Source of the DNA: Lignipirellula cremea
GTDB lineage: Bacteria > Planctomycetota > Planctomycetia > Pirellulales > Pirellulaceae
NCBI RefSeq assembly: GCF_007751035.1
Contig: NZ_CP036433.1
Location: forward strand, 4,135,001-4,199,000
Length of the DNA stretch: 64,000 nt
Direction of reading: 5' to 3'
A program made the translations under genes and the position numbers. The notes beneath the pieces are model-generated. The model ran no database searches. It was not told the DNA's origin and saw nothing but the letters and a program-made list of their open reading frames with translations. Positions 53,355 to 62,286 of this stretch are shown in pieces; the first letter of the stretch is position 1, and the number at the start of each line of letters is the position of its first letter.

Positions 53355-55124
53355 GTGACAAAACTCCTTCTTCGCTTCGCCTTGTTGACGTTCCTCGCAG
53401 GCGGCCTGGCCGCTGTGACGGTGTCGCCGGCCGCCGCCCAGAGCGGTTCCATCTATATTCGCTTCTTTGAGAAAGCCTCGCCAACCGCGCAAGGGAAATA
53501 CCTGGAGCTGATCGCTAAATTTGGATCGCCGGAAGATCTGCGCTGGCTGCTGGATCATACGGTCGATCCGGCCGGTTTTAACGCGGAGAACCGGGACGAA
53601 CTCCGCTTGAAAAGCCTGGCCGGCCTGGCCGTCGCCGCCGCTAATAACAAGAAGCAGCCAACCGGCGACCTGACCGATATCGGGCCGCTGCTCCAGTCCG
53701 AAAACCTGGAGATCCGTCTGGCCGTCTTTCGCCTGATTGGGTTGTGGAAACTGGAAGCCATGGCCGAACCGCTGCAGCAAACGGTCCTCTCCAGTCCCGC
53801 GAATGGACCCGTTCAGTCGGCGGCGCTCGCGGCGTTAAGTTCGTTGGGCGGCGAAAAAGCGAAAGAGACTTTCATGAAACTCGCCGCTGACGACCAGCCG
53901 CTGGCGAACCGGGAGCTGGGCATCGCGGGACTGGCGGGCGTCGACCTGCCGCTGGCCGCCAAGGCAGCCGCCGGCTTGCTGGCGACCGCCGACTTCCAGG
54001 AGCCGCCCGGCTTGCTGATGCAGGGTTTCCTGGACCAGCAGAACGGCAGCCAGGAACTGGCCAAAGCGCTGCAGGGGACGGAGCTGTCGCGCGACCTGGC
54101 CCGGCTGATGCTGCGTTACCTGTTTTCTGTCGGCCGGAACGACGAGGAACTGGCGACCGTGCTGAATACGCAAGCCGGCATCACGGAAACGCTCAAGCCG
54201 CTGGACCGCGACGAGCTGCTGGCGCTGGCCCATGAAGTGCAAACGGCCGGCGATCCGGCCCGCGGCGAGGCGATCTTCCGGCGGAACGACCTCAGCTGTT
54301 TCAAGTGCCACGCTCTCAGCGGAGCCGGCGGAAAAGTAGGCCCCGACCTGAGCGCCGTTGGCGGCAGTTCGCCGGTTGAGTACGTGATTACCTCGATCAT
54401 GTTTCCCAGCCAGGATATTAAAGAGGCTTACCTGACCCGCAAGGTGTTCACGCTCCGCGGCAAGGTTTACCAGGGCGTGGTCGTCGATCGGGATGACAAG
54501 CGGCTCATCCTGCGCGACGCCACCGGCGTAGAGACGACCATCCCCGAAGAAGATATCGACGAAGAGGCCGAAGGCAAGTCGCTGATGCCGCAGGGGTTGC
54601 CCAACTTTCTCACGCACGCCGAATTCCTCGATCTGGCCGCGTTCATTTCCCAGCTGGGCAAGCCGGGACCGTACGCCGTGCGGAAAGAGCCGACCATCCA
54701 GCGGTGGCGCGTGCTGCGGGAAGTTCCACCCGCACTGGTCGCCGACGTTCCCCACGACGAGATCTTCGCCCAGCAGGTGCTGGCCGCGGCAGATAACGCC
54801 TGGGAGCCGGCCTATGCGATGACGGCCGGCGCTTTGCCGCTGGGACCGCTGGCCCCGGCTGATCAGCCGGTGTTGTATCTGTACGGCGAGGTCGAAGCGG
54901 CCGTCGCCGGGCCGGTGCAGTTGTCGCTGGATTCGCCCGAGGGCGTGGTCGCCTGGATCGATGGCGACCGGATCGCGGCCGGGCAGTCCTTTGAACTGCC
55001 GACCGGCAAGCACCGGATCACGCTTCGCGTCGACACCCGCGAGCGTGCGGCCGACGCGCTGCGGGCGGTGGTCGAAAAGACAAGCGGTTCTTCCGCCGAC
55101 TTCCAGGTGGTCGGCGGCCCGTGA
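53355..55124 (+). CDS. Exported HEAT/cytochrome c protein with PVC-type haem domain
   Basis: A 589-residue protein. A GTG start at 53355 gives a signal peptide (TKLLLRFALLTFLAGGLAAV, ending near AAAQ); earlier in-frame ATGs add non-family sequence. Residues about 30-290 are HEAT-like helices. The c-type haem motif CFKCH is at 315-319, followed by GPDLSAVGG, SPVEYVITSIMFPS and the PVC-type GKVYQGVVVDRDDKRLILRDATG block. The C-terminal 150 residues are beta-rich, possibly a carbohydrate-binding-like domain. It is the second such cytochrome in the window and lacks the propeller of the first. Confidence 0.85.
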   Translation: MTKLLLRFALLTFLAGGLAAVTVSPAAAQSGSIYIRFFEKASPTAQGKYLELIAKFGSPEDLRWLLDHTVDPAGFNAENRDELRLKSLAGLAVAAANNKKQPTGDLTDIGPLLQSENLEIRLAVFRLIGLWKLEAMAEPLQQTVLSSPANGPVQSAALAALSSLGGEKAKETFMKLAADDQPLANRELGIAGLAGVDLPLAAKAAAGLLATADFQEPPGLLMQGFLDQQNGSQELAKALQGTELSRDLARLMLRYLFSVGRNDEELATVLNTQAGITETLKPLDRDELLALAHEVQTAGDPARGEAIFRRNDLSCFKCHALSGAGGKVGPDLSAVGGSSPVEYVITSIMFPSQDIKEAYLTRKVFTLRGKVYQGVVVDRDDKRLILRDATGVETTIPEEDIDEEAEGKSLMPQGLPNFLTHAEFLDLAAFISQLGKPGPYAVRKEPTIQRWRVLREVPPALVADVPHDEIFAQQVLAAADNAWEPAYAMTAGALPLGPLAPADQPVLYLYGEVEAAVAGPVQLSLDSPEGVVAWIDGDRIAAGQSFELPTGKHRITLRVDTRERAADALRAVVEKTSGSSADFQVVGGP

Positions 55125-55179
55125 TTCGGATTTTGTCGCCGTGAAAGATCAGTTGTCCGCAGCTTCCGGATCAGGGTAG

Positions 55180-55255
55180 GGCAGGTTTCCAACTTGCCAT
55201 CGCTCTCACCTTCCGTCTTTGAATCGCAGGGTAAAAAGCAGGTTGAAAACCTGCT
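55180..55255. repeat. Two palindromic repeats upstream of the Gfo/Idh gene
   Basis: GGCAGGTTTCCAACTTGCC at 55180-55198 (one mismatch) and AGCAGGTTGAAAACCTGCT at 55237-55255 (perfect 8-bp arms, 3-bp loop) share the core GCAGGTT. They look like copies of one dispersed palindromic repeat family. Confidence 0.55.
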
Positions 55256-55374
55256 CCCCAAAAAGGGATTCTTGCGCGCCGGTTGAGAATGCGGGGCAAC
55301 TCGTTAAGCTGCGAACTTGCAGTATTCGCCGGTTGGTGGCGACGCTGCCTGGCGCTTCGCCCCAAGGAATTGTC

Positions 55375-56490
55375 ATGAGTGAAAAACTTTTCAACGTTGC
55401 AATGGTCGGCCTGGGTTTTGGGGCCGAGTTTATTCCCATTTATCAGTCGCACCCCAACGCCCATGTGCACGCGATCTGCCGGCGGAACGAGGCCGAGCTG
55501 AACCGCTGCGGCGACCTGCTGGGGATCGACCATCGTTATACCCAGTACGACCAGGTGCTGGCCGACCCGCAGATTGACTTCGTCCATATCAATTCGCCCA
55601 TCCCCGACCATGGGAAAATGGCGATACAGGCCCTCCAGGCGGGCAAGCATGTGATGTGCACCGTGCCGATGGCGACCACCATCGAAGAGTGCGAAGAGAT
55701 CTGCCGCCTTGTCCAAGAGACGGGCCTCAAATACATGATGGCGGAAACAGTCGTCTACAGCCGCGAGTTCCTGTTCATCAAAGAAATGTACGAACAGGGC
55801 GAGCTGGGCAAAATCCAGTACATGGCCGCCTCGCATCCGCAGGATATGGAAGGCTGGCCCGACTACTGGGAGAGCATGATCCCGATGCACTACGCCACGC
55901 ATGTGGTCAGCCCCGTGCTGGGACTGGTGAACGGCCGGGCCGAGCATGTGTCCTGCTTTGGCTCCGGCTCGATCGATGCCCGTCTGGCCGCCAAGTCGGG
56001 CAACGCGTATGCGGTAGAGTCGTGCCATATCAAAATCAAAGACACCGATATCGCCGCGCACATCTGGCGGTTTCTGTTCGACACGGCCCGCCAGTATCGC
56101 GAGAGCTTCGATGTGTACGGGACCAAAAAGAGTTTCGAATGGTCGCTGATCGAAGGCGATCCCCACGTGCTGCATACGGCCAAACTGCCCGAGGCGGAAA
56201 TCCCGCTGCGGATCGAAGTGCCCGACTACGCCCATCTGTTGCCGGAGCCGATCCAGAAGTTCACGCAAACGATCGAAGACGCCGAGCACCGGTCGTTCAT
56301 CCAGGGCGGCGGCCACGGCGGCTCGCACCCGCACATGGTGCACGAGATGCTGTCGGCCCTGATCGAAGATCGCGATCCCTGGCCCAATGCGGTGCAAAGC
56401 GCCAACTGGACCTGCGTCGGCATCTGCGCCCATCAATCGACGCAGAAGGGCGGAGAAATCGTCAAACTGCCGGCGTTCACGTTAGAATGA
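55375..56490 (+). CDS. Gfo/Idh/MocA family oxidoreductase
   Basis: A 371-residue NAD(P)-dependent dehydrogenase. The Rossmann loop is VGLGFGAEFIPIY near residue 11, and the conserved EKP-like segment is replaced by the TVPMATT loop near 97. The C-terminal alpha/beta domain carries YVVY-like METVVYSREFLF and the SHPQDMEGWPDYWESMIPMHYATH block. Such enzymes act on sugars or inositols; the substrate is not readable. The ATG at 55375 follows AAGGA. It precedes the DUF1559 array by 86 bp but shares no obvious function with it. Confidence 0.88.
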   Translation: MSEKLFNVAMVGLGFGAEFIPIYQSHPNAHVHAICRRNEAELNRCGDLLGIDHRYTQYDQVLADPQIDFVHINSPIPDHGKMAIQALQAGKHVMCTVPMATTIEECEEICRLVQETGLKYMMAETVVYSREFLFIKEMYEQGELGKIQYMAASHPQDMEGWPDYWESMIPMHYATHVVSPVLGLVNGRAEHVSCFGSGSIDARLAAKSGNAYAVESCHIKIKDTDIAAHIWRFLFDTARQYRESFDVYGTKKSFEWSLIEGDPHVLHTAKLPEAEIPLRIEVPDYAHLLPEPIQKFTQTIEDAEHRSFIQGGGHGGSHPHMVHEMLSALIEDRDPWPNAVQSANWTCVGICAHQSTQKGGEIVKLPAFTLE

Positions 56491-56576
56491 TCAATGGAGG
56501 GCGGCTACATCCGCCCATCCTGTCTGGTTCGCCCGGCATCCTGATTTTGCCAAACCTTGTTCCTTGAAAGAAAACC

Positions 56577-57440
56577 ATGGCGATTGACTTTACCTGTCCG
56601 CATTGCGGGCATCATACGTCGGTCAACGAAAAGTTTGCCGGTTCTACCGGACCCTGCACCAACTGTCATGAAACGGTCACGATACCTGGGGCTTCGGCCG
56701 CAGGCGCTTCGCCGGGCCCTGCTCCTCGCAAGAGTTCGGGCGGCAAGTCGGTGCTGTTCGTTGTGCTGGCCGTGCTGGCGGTGGTGGGCTTTCTCTGTTG
56801 CGGCGGCATGACGTTGCTGTTGGCTCCGGCGGTGATCGCGGCGCGGGGTGCGGCCCAGAAGACCGCGTGCAGTGGGCACATGAAAATGATCAGCCTGGGC
56901 CTCATGGGTTACAGTGACCAGAACCGGACCTATCCTCCGGCGTTCACCACCGACGAGAACGGCAAGCCGATGCATTCCTGGCGTGTGTTGATCCTGCCGT
57001 ATCTGGAAGAGTCGGCCTTGTATGAGCAGTACGATTTTGATGAGCCGTGGGACGGCCCCAACAACAGCAAGCTCATGGACAAGTGCCCTGAAGTTTTCCG
57101 CTGTCTGGCGGACGACGGCGATCCCAACGCCTCGAGCTACCAGGTCGTCGTTGACGAGAAAACGGGCTGGAAGGCGAATGACGGCGTCCGCGTGCAGAGC
57201 ATCACCGACGGTATCTCCCAAACCATCGCCGTTGTCGAGGTTCGCCAGCCGGGGCAGAACTGGCTCGATCCCACGCCGCTGAAAATCGCAGACATCCCGC
57301 TGGGCAAACCGCATTCGGGCGGCATGAACGTGGTGTACTTCGACGGCTCGACCCATTTTTTGCCTGCCAATGTGGATCGCGAAACGCTCCGCCGTTTGCT
57401 CCAGATCAACGATGGCGAAGTGATCACCTCGGACTTCTAG
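56577..57440 (+). CDS. Zinc-ribbon/DUF1559-like membrane protein 1
   Basis: A 287-residue protein and first member of the array. Residues 1-35 form a zinc ribbon with Cys7, Cys10, Cys27 and Cys30 (C-x2-C-x16-C-x2-C). A Gly/Ala-rich linker leads to one transmembrane helix (about 58-86, CCGG in it). The remainder is DUF1559-like: the SCNNLK-type segment is degenerate here (ACSGHMKMISLG), followed by the array-wide block TDENGKPMHSWRVLILPYLE, DFDEPWDGPNNS, and the closing FDGSTHFLPA with a C-terminal NDGE. No prepilin peptidase motif is present. Confidence 0.87.
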   Translation: MAIDFTCPHCGHHTSVNEKFAGSTGPCTNCHETVTIPGASAAGASPGPAPRKSSGGKSVLFVVLAVLAVVGFLCCGGMTLLLAPAVIAARGAAQKTACSGHMKMISLGLMGYSDQNRTYPPAFTTDENGKPMHSWRVLILPYLEESALYEQYDFDEPWDGPNNSKLMDKCPEVFRCLADDGDPNASSYQVVVDEKTGWKANDGVRVQSITDGISQTIAVVEVRQPGQNWLDPTPLKIADIPLGKPHSGGMNVVYFDGSTHFLPANVDRETLRRLLQINDGEVITSDF

Positions 57441-57490
57441 GAGGCTTGTACTTCCGGTTCAACCGCTTTCAGCCTGCGAGACCTTTGGCC

Positions 57491-58423
57491 ATGGAATTTA
57501 CCTGTAGCTACTGCGGCCATCGGGGGAGCGCGAGCGATGATCGCGCCGGTCAGACTCGCCCCTGCGAGAACTGCGGGGGAACGGTCACGCTGCCCGCCGC
57601 CAGGTCGACGTATGCGTCGGGTGGACCGGCGCCCGGCCAGCCTCCTGGCCGGCGTTCGGGGGGCAAACTGGCGAGCTGCCTGCTGATTGCTGTCCTGGGG
57701 CTGGTCGGCTGCTTTTGCTGCTGCGGCGTGGGCGCGGTGTTTTTGCCCCGCATGCTGGAACCGGCGATCGAAGCGGCGCGGGAAGCGGGGGTCGAGTCGG
57801 TTGAAAGCACCGCCTGCAGAAACCAGCTCAAGCAGATTGGTCTCGCTCTGGCCAGTTACTACGACCAGCACGACGAATTCCCGCCGGCTTTCTACACGGA
57901 CGAAAACGGCCAGCCAATGCACTCCTGGCGGGTGCTGCTGCTGCCGCATCTCGACAAGTCGCCCTTGTACGCACAGTACGATTTTGACGAGCCCTGGGAT
58001 GGGCCGAACAACCGCCGACTTATGGAACATTGCCCTGAAGTCTTTCGTTGCCCTGCCGACCAGGGCGACCAGAACGCCAGCAGCTACCAGGTCGTCGTCG
58101 GCCCGGGAACGGGCTGGCAAGCGAACAAAGGCCCGTCAATGCAGGAGATTCCCGACGGGCTAAGCCGAACGATATCCGTCATCGAAGTCCATGGGAAAGA
58201 GCGGAACTGGCTGGACCCCGCTGCTTTGAAGCTGGAAGACGTGCTGCCGCCCGCGGAAAAAATGCCGGGCCCGACCGTCGACCAGGACGACCCGCATGGC
58301 GGAGTCAGACATACCGTGTTCTTCGACGGTTCCGTCCACGATTTGCCTGTTGACCTCTCTCCCGCGACGCTCCGCCAGTTGCTTGAGACCAAGGACGGTG
58401 AACCGGTTGATATGGATTTTTAG
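57491..58423 (+). CDS. Zinc-ribbon/DUF1559-like membrane protein 2
   Basis: A 310-residue paralogue, the longest of the complete members. The zinc ribbon (Cys5, Cys8, Cys25, Cys28) is followed by an Arg/Pro-rich linker, a helix with CFCCCG near 74-80, then AARE-type residues and CRNQLKQIGLAL. The core contains ENGQPMHSWRVLLLPHL and FDEPWDGPNNRRLM. The end reads VFFDGSVHDLPVD. The frame continues 45 bp upstream, but the ATG at 57491 begins the zinc ribbon exactly as in the other members. The gap to the previous gene is 50 bp. Confidence 0.87.
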   Translation: MEFTCSYCGHRGSASDDRAGQTRPCENCGGTVTLPAARSTYASGGPAPGQPPGRRSGGKLASCLLIAVLGLVGCFCCCGVGAVFLPRMLEPAIEAAREAGVESVESTACRNQLKQIGLALASYYDQHDEFPPAFYTDENGQPMHSWRVLLLPHLDKSPLYAQYDFDEPWDGPNNRRLMEHCPEVFRCPADQGDQNASSYQVVVGPGTGWQANKGPSMQEIPDGLSRTISVIEVHGKERNWLDPAALKLEDVLPPAEKMPGPTVDQDDPHGGVRHTVFFDGSVHDLPVDLSPATLRQLLETKDGEPVDMDF

Positions 58424-58483
58424 AAGAACGAGTTTCCCTCTTCACCGGTCCTCCTCGCCTTCCCTCTAATCTGCGAGATTCGC

Positions 58484-59392
58484 ATGGCGATTGATTTCAC
58501 TTGTCCTCACTGCGGTCATCAAACTTCGGCCAGCGAAGAGTACGCCGGCTCCAGCGGTCCGTGCGCGAACTGTGGAGCGATGGTGACGCTGCCTGGCGAA
58601 AAGTCCCGTTTTGCGGAGTCCGCAAGCACTTCAAAGCCGGCTCCCGCCAAGCGTTCCGGCGGCATGTCGACGCTCTTTATTGTACTGGGGGTGCTGGCGG
58701 CGGGCGGCCTGGTTTGTTGCGGCGGCGTGGCGCTGCTGCTGCCCGCGGTGGAAACAGCGCGTGAATCGGCCCGACGCGCCCAGTGCGACAATAATCTGAA
58801 ACAGATCGGTATCGCCCTGCACATGTATCATGAGGCGCACAGGTCTTTTCCGCCGGCGTTTATCACTGACGAAAACGGCAAGCCGATGCACTCCTGGCGA
58901 GTGTTGATTCTGCCTTACATGGAACAGGCGGGCTTGCACAACCAGTACGATTTCGACGAACCGTGGGATGGCCCGAATAACCGTCAGCTGATGGAGCGGT
59001 GTCCCAGCGTGTTTCGCTGCCCGTCGGACCCAGGCGACCCGAGTTCCACCCTGTACCAGGTCGTGGTCGGTCCGGGCACGGGCTGGAAGGCGAACGCAGG
59101 AACAAAGATCCAGGATATTACCGACGGAACCTCGCGCTCGATCGCAGTTTTCGAAGCCGATGGCCCGGGGAGGAACTGGCTCGACCCAACGGCGTTGACG
59201 CTGGACGAAGTCCTGCCCGCCGCCGAGAAAACGCCCGGCCGGGAAGCCGACCCGCGGCATCCGCATCCGGGCGGCCGGCAAATCATGTTCTTTGACGCCT
59301 CGACCCGTTTTTTATCCGAGAGTATCGACCCGAAAGTGTTGCGGCAGTTGCTTCTGATCAACGACGGCGAGGTGATCAACGGCGGGTTCTAG
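58484..59392 (+). CDS. Zinc-ribbon/DUF1559-like membrane protein 3
   Basis: A 302-residue paralogue that best preserves the ordinary DUF1559 context: after the helix comes LLLPAVETARESARRAQCDNN and LKQIGIALHMYHEAH, the same order as in classic prepilin-like members, but with the FTLVE processing motif absent and a four-Cys ribbon (Cys7, 10, 27, 30) placed 45 residues upstream. The conserved FDEPWDGPNNRQLM and VVGPGTGWKANAG blocks are intact. The end is MFFDASTRFLSE, with Ala replacing the usual Gly. Confidence 0.88.
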   Translation: MAIDFTCPHCGHQTSASEEYAGSSGPCANCGAMVTLPGEKSRFAESASTSKPAPAKRSGGMSTLFIVLGVLAAGGLVCCGGVALLLPAVETARESARRAQCDNNLKQIGIALHMYHEAHRSFPPAFITDENGKPMHSWRVLILPYMEQAGLHNQYDFDEPWDGPNNRQLMERCPSVFRCPSDPGDPSSTLYQVVVGPGTGWKANAGTKIQDITDGTSRSIAVFEADGPGRNWLDPTALTLDEVLPAAEKTPGREADPRHPHPGGRQIMFFDASTRFLSESIDPKVLRQLLLINDGEVINGGF

Positions 59393-59435
59393 GACGTTCG
59401 TCCGGCCCGTCGCTTCTACCGGCTGGGAGACCCCT

Positions 59436-60338
59436 ATGGCGATTCCATTCACCTGTCCCCACTGCGGCCATCGAACGGCGGCGAGTGAAGCGTACGCCGG
59501 CTCCAGCGGTCCTTGCGCCCACTGCGGCGCCATCGTTAAGCTCCCCGGCGCCAAAGCGGAACTGGCGTCCCCGGGCAAGTATCTCGTCCATTCCGGTGTC
59601 GTCCGCTCCCGCGGCAAGGGCTTGAACGTCCTCAGTGTGGTGGTGCTGGCGGTGGTCGTGGCGGCGTGCGGCTACCTGTTGTTTCCGGCGATCTCCACGC
59701 CGCGCGAAGCGTCCCGGCGCAGCCACTGTTCCAATAACCTGAAGCAGATCGGCCTTGCCCTGCACGGATACCACGATCAGTACCGGGTTTTCCCGCCGGC
59801 GTTTATCACCGACGAAAACGGCCGGCCCATGCATTCCTGGCGGGTGCTGATTCTGCCGTACATGGAATACGGCGAACTTTACAAAGAGTACAATTTCGAC
59901 GAACCTTGGGATGGGCCGAAAAACCGTCAGCTGATGGAGCAGTGTCCGCCGATCTTTCACTGCCCTTCCGACGAGGGCGACAAGAATTCCACCCGGTACC
60001 GGGTGGTCGTCGGTCCCGGGACGGGCTGGAAGGCGAACGCGTCGATCACCATCAGGGACATTGCCGACGGCACAAGCAACTCGGTCGCGGTCCTCGAAAC
60101 ACTGCGGCCGGGGAGGAACTGGCTCGACCCCGCGCCGCTTACGCTGGACGAGGCCTTGTCGCCGCCTCAGGAACAGACAGACTGGACATCAGGCCCGCGA
60201 TTCCCGCATCTCAACGGCCGGCAGGCGGTGTTCTTTGACGGTTCGACGCATTTTCTCCCCGCCGATCTCGATGCGGAGAAACTGGGCCGCCTGCTGCTGA
60301 TCAACGACGGCGAAGAGATCCCCAGGGATCTCTTCTAG
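59436..60338 (+). CDS. Zinc-ribbon/DUF1559-like membrane protein 4
   Basis: A 300-residue paralogue. The ribbon has CPHC and CAHC pairs. The linker VKLPGAKAELASPGK is shared with members 5 and 6, marking a subgroup. The helix (about 63-84) is followed by SRRSHCSNNLKQIGLALHGYHDQ. Compared with neighbours one core Asn is replaced (FDEPWDGPKNRQLM). The GGGAG ribosome-binding site precedes the ATG. It ends with VFFDGSTHFLPADLD. The 43-bp gap to member 3 has no terminator, so the array could be one transcript. Confidence 0.88.
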   Translation: MAIPFTCPHCGHRTAASEAYAGSSGPCAHCGAIVKLPGAKAELASPGKYLVHSGVVRSRGKGLNVLSVVVLAVVVAACGYLLFPAISTPREASRRSHCSNNLKQIGLALHGYHDQYRVFPPAFITDENGRPMHSWRVLILPYMEYGELYKEYNFDEPWDGPKNRQLMEQCPPIFHCPSDEGDKNSTRYRVVVGPGTGWKANASITIRDIADGTSNSVAVLETLRPGRNWLDPAPLTLDEALSPPQEQTDWTSGPRFPHLNGRQAVFFDGSTHFLPADLDAEKLGRLLLINDGEEIPRDLF

Positions 60339-60354
60339 AACGCTCACGCGACGA

Positions 60355-60523
60355 ACGGCCCCCTGCCTGGGAGACGAACATGGCGATCGCTTTCACCTGT
60401 CCCCACTGCGGCTATCAAAGGTCGGCGAGTGAAGCGTACGCCGGCTCCAGTGGTCCGTGCGCCAGCTGCGGAGCCATCGTCAAACTCCCCGGCGTGCAGG
60501 CGGAACTGGCGTCGCCGGGCAAG
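60355..60523 (+). repeat. 169-bp direct repeat, upstream copy (5' end of DUF1559 protein 5)
   Basis: This stretch matches 61305-61473 (offset 950 bp) with only a handful of differences, covering the ribosome-binding site, the zinc ribbon and the linker. Beyond it the two genes diverge sharply. Confidence 0.85.
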
Positions 60524-61288
60524 CTTCCGGTCAATCCCGATGTCGACCGTGCTGGCGGTATGTCGCCTTTCCAGGCGAGCATCGTCGTGCTGGTGGCTTT
60601 CGCATTTGTCTGCGTCCTGCTGGGCGGGCTGACGACGCCGTCCATGTCACCTCCGCGTCGGGTGACCGATCGTCGCGAGTGTGTTAATAATCTGCACGCC
60701 ATTAGCAGCGCCCTGCTAAAATTCTATGTGATGAAAGAGGGTTTTCCGCGGGCATATATCACCGATGAGAACGGCCAGCCGATGCATTCCTGGAGGGTGC
60801 TGCTACTGCCGCATCTGGACCAGGAGGCCCTCTACAGGCAGTACGATTTCAACGAACCGTGGGACGGCCCGAATAACCGCAAGCTCATGGACCGATGTCC
60901 TGACGTCTTTCGCTGCCCGCCCCACGAAGGCGACAGGAATTTCACCCGGTACCAGGTGGTTGTCGCGCCCGGCACAGGCTGGAAGGCGAACGAGCGGATG
61001 AAATTTCCGGAGTTTACCGACGAATTGTTGAACACCATTATGGTCATCGAAACCGACGGACCAGGAACCAACTGGCTCGACCCGACGCCGTTGACGCTGG
61101 AGGAAGTCTTGCCGCCGCCCCGGAAAAAGTCCTTCTGGGCGGCAAGTCCCCCAGCTCCCCATCCCGGCGGCAGGCATGCGGTGAACTTTGACGGCCGGGT
61201 CCATTTCCTTCCCGACGATATCGAAGCTGACGAGCTGCGTCGCCTGTTGCTGATCAACGATGGCGCGACGGGCAGCGATGAGCACTAA
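60380..61288 (+). CDS. Zinc-ribbon/DUF1559-like membrane protein 5
   Basis: A 302-residue paralogue with the most changed middle: LPAV is absent and ECVNNLHAISSALLKFYVMKEGF replaces the usual CxNNLKQIGLAL run, though the downstream TDENGQPMHSW and FNEPWDGPNNRKLM blocks are kept. Its 5' end (from 25 bp before the ATG to about codon 48) is nearly identical to member 6 at the DNA level. The extreme C-terminus (ATGSDEH) also differs from the others. It may be under relaxed constraint or specialised. Confidence 0.87.
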   Translation: MAIAFTCPHCGYQRSASEAYAGSSGPCASCGAIVKLPGVQAELASPGKLPVNPDVDRAGGMSPFQASIVVLVAFAFVCVLLGGLTTPSMSPPRRVTDRRECVNNLHAISSALLKFYVMKEGFPRAYITDENGQPMHSWRVLLLPHLDQEALYRQYDFNEPWDGPNNRKLMDRCPDVFRCPPHEGDRNFTRYQVVVAPGTGWKANERMKFPEFTDELLNTIMVIETDGPGTNWLDPTPLTLEEVLPPPRKKSFWAASPPAPHPGGRHAVNFDGRVHFLPDDIEADELRRLLLINDGATGSDEH

Positions 61289-61304
61289 CCCCCTCATGTT
61301 GCAG

Positions 61305-61473
61305 ACGGCCCCCTGCCTGGGAGACGAACATGGCGATCGCTTTCACCTGTCCCCACTGCGGCTATCAAACGTCGGCGAGTGAAGCGTACGCCGGCTCCAG
61401 TGGTCCGTGCGCCAGCTGCGGAGCCATCGTCAAGCTGCCCGGCGTCAAAGCGGAGCTGGCGTCGCCGGGCAAG
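61305..61473 (+). repeat. 169-bp direct repeat, downstream copy (5' end of DUF1559 protein 6)
   Basis: The partner of 60355-60523. The identity includes non-coding bases before the ATG, so it reflects recent duplication or gene conversion rather than protein-level constraint alone. Confidence 0.85.
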
Positions 61474-62241
61474 ATTCCCGCCGCCAAGGATCTCGAAGGT
61501 TCCCGCGGCAAGGAACCGACATTCGCCACCTGGGCGATGGTGGTGGTGATCGCCATGGTTTGCTGCGGTGGCCTGGTGGCGCTGCTGTTGCCGACCATAG
61601 AGCCCACCCGCACTCCTGCCCGGCGTTCCGCCTGTACCAATCACCTGAAACAGATTGGGCTCGCGCTGCAAAGTTACCACGATCAGAACGGGGCATTTCC
61701 GCCGGCGTATATCACCGACGAGAACGGGCGGCCGATGCATTCCTGGCGGGTGCTAATTCTACCGTACCTGGAAGAACAGCAACTGTACAACGCGTACCAT
61801 TTTGACGAACCATGGGACGGCCCGAATAACCGCCAGCTCCTGACGGAATGTCCGAACGCTTTTCGCTGCCCCTCTGACTTTGGCGACAAGAACGCCGCCA
61901 GCTACCATGTGGTTGTCGGGCCCGGCGCCGGCTGGAAGGCGAATGAGGGAACGCGCCTGGAGGAAATCACCGACGGAACGCCCCAGACGATCGCGGTCAT
62001 TGAGGGCCGACGACCGGGAATCCACTGGCTCGACCCGACACCGATGAGGCTGGACGAATTCCTGGCCGCCGCCGAAAGAACCGCCGGTGAGGACGGCCAT
62101 CCGGACCTGCTGCATCCGGGCGGCAGAATGGCCGTGTTTTTCGACGGCTACGTCCGTTTTCTCAATAACGGTCTCGACCCGAAAGTGCTCCGTCACATGT
62201 TCCAGATCGACGATGGCAATGACGTCAGCTGGGCTTACTGA
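61330..62241 (+). CDS. Zinc-ribbon/DUF1559-like membrane protein 6
   Basis: A 303-residue paralogue. The ribbon and linker nearly match member 5, while the rest (helix with CCGG, LLLPTIEPTRTPARRSACTNH, LKQIGLALQSYHDQN) follows the standard pattern. The core has HFDEPWDGPNNRQLL and VVGPGAGWKANEG. Its end FFDGYVRFLNN lacks the Ser of the FDGS motif. The mix of a shared 5' end with a divergent 3' part suggests recombination with member 5. Confidence 0.88.
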   Translation: MAIAFTCPHCGYQTSASEAYAGSSGPCASCGAIVKLPGVKAELASPGKIPAAKDLEGSRGKEPTFATWAMVVVIAMVCCGGLVALLLPTIEPTRTPARRSACTNHLKQIGLALQSYHDQNGAFPPAYITDENGRPMHSWRVLILPYLEEQQLYNAYHFDEPWDGPNNRQLLTECPNAFRCPSDFGDKNAASYHVVVGPGAGWKANEGTRLEEITDGTPQTIAVIEGRRPGIHWLDPTPMRLDEFLAAAERTAGEDGHPDLLHPGGRMAVFFDGYVRFLNNGLDPKVLRHMFQIDDGNDVSWAY

Positions 62242-62286
62242 ACGGTTCGCCCTGACAGCCGCTCCGCCCCTGCCGGAAAGAGACAA

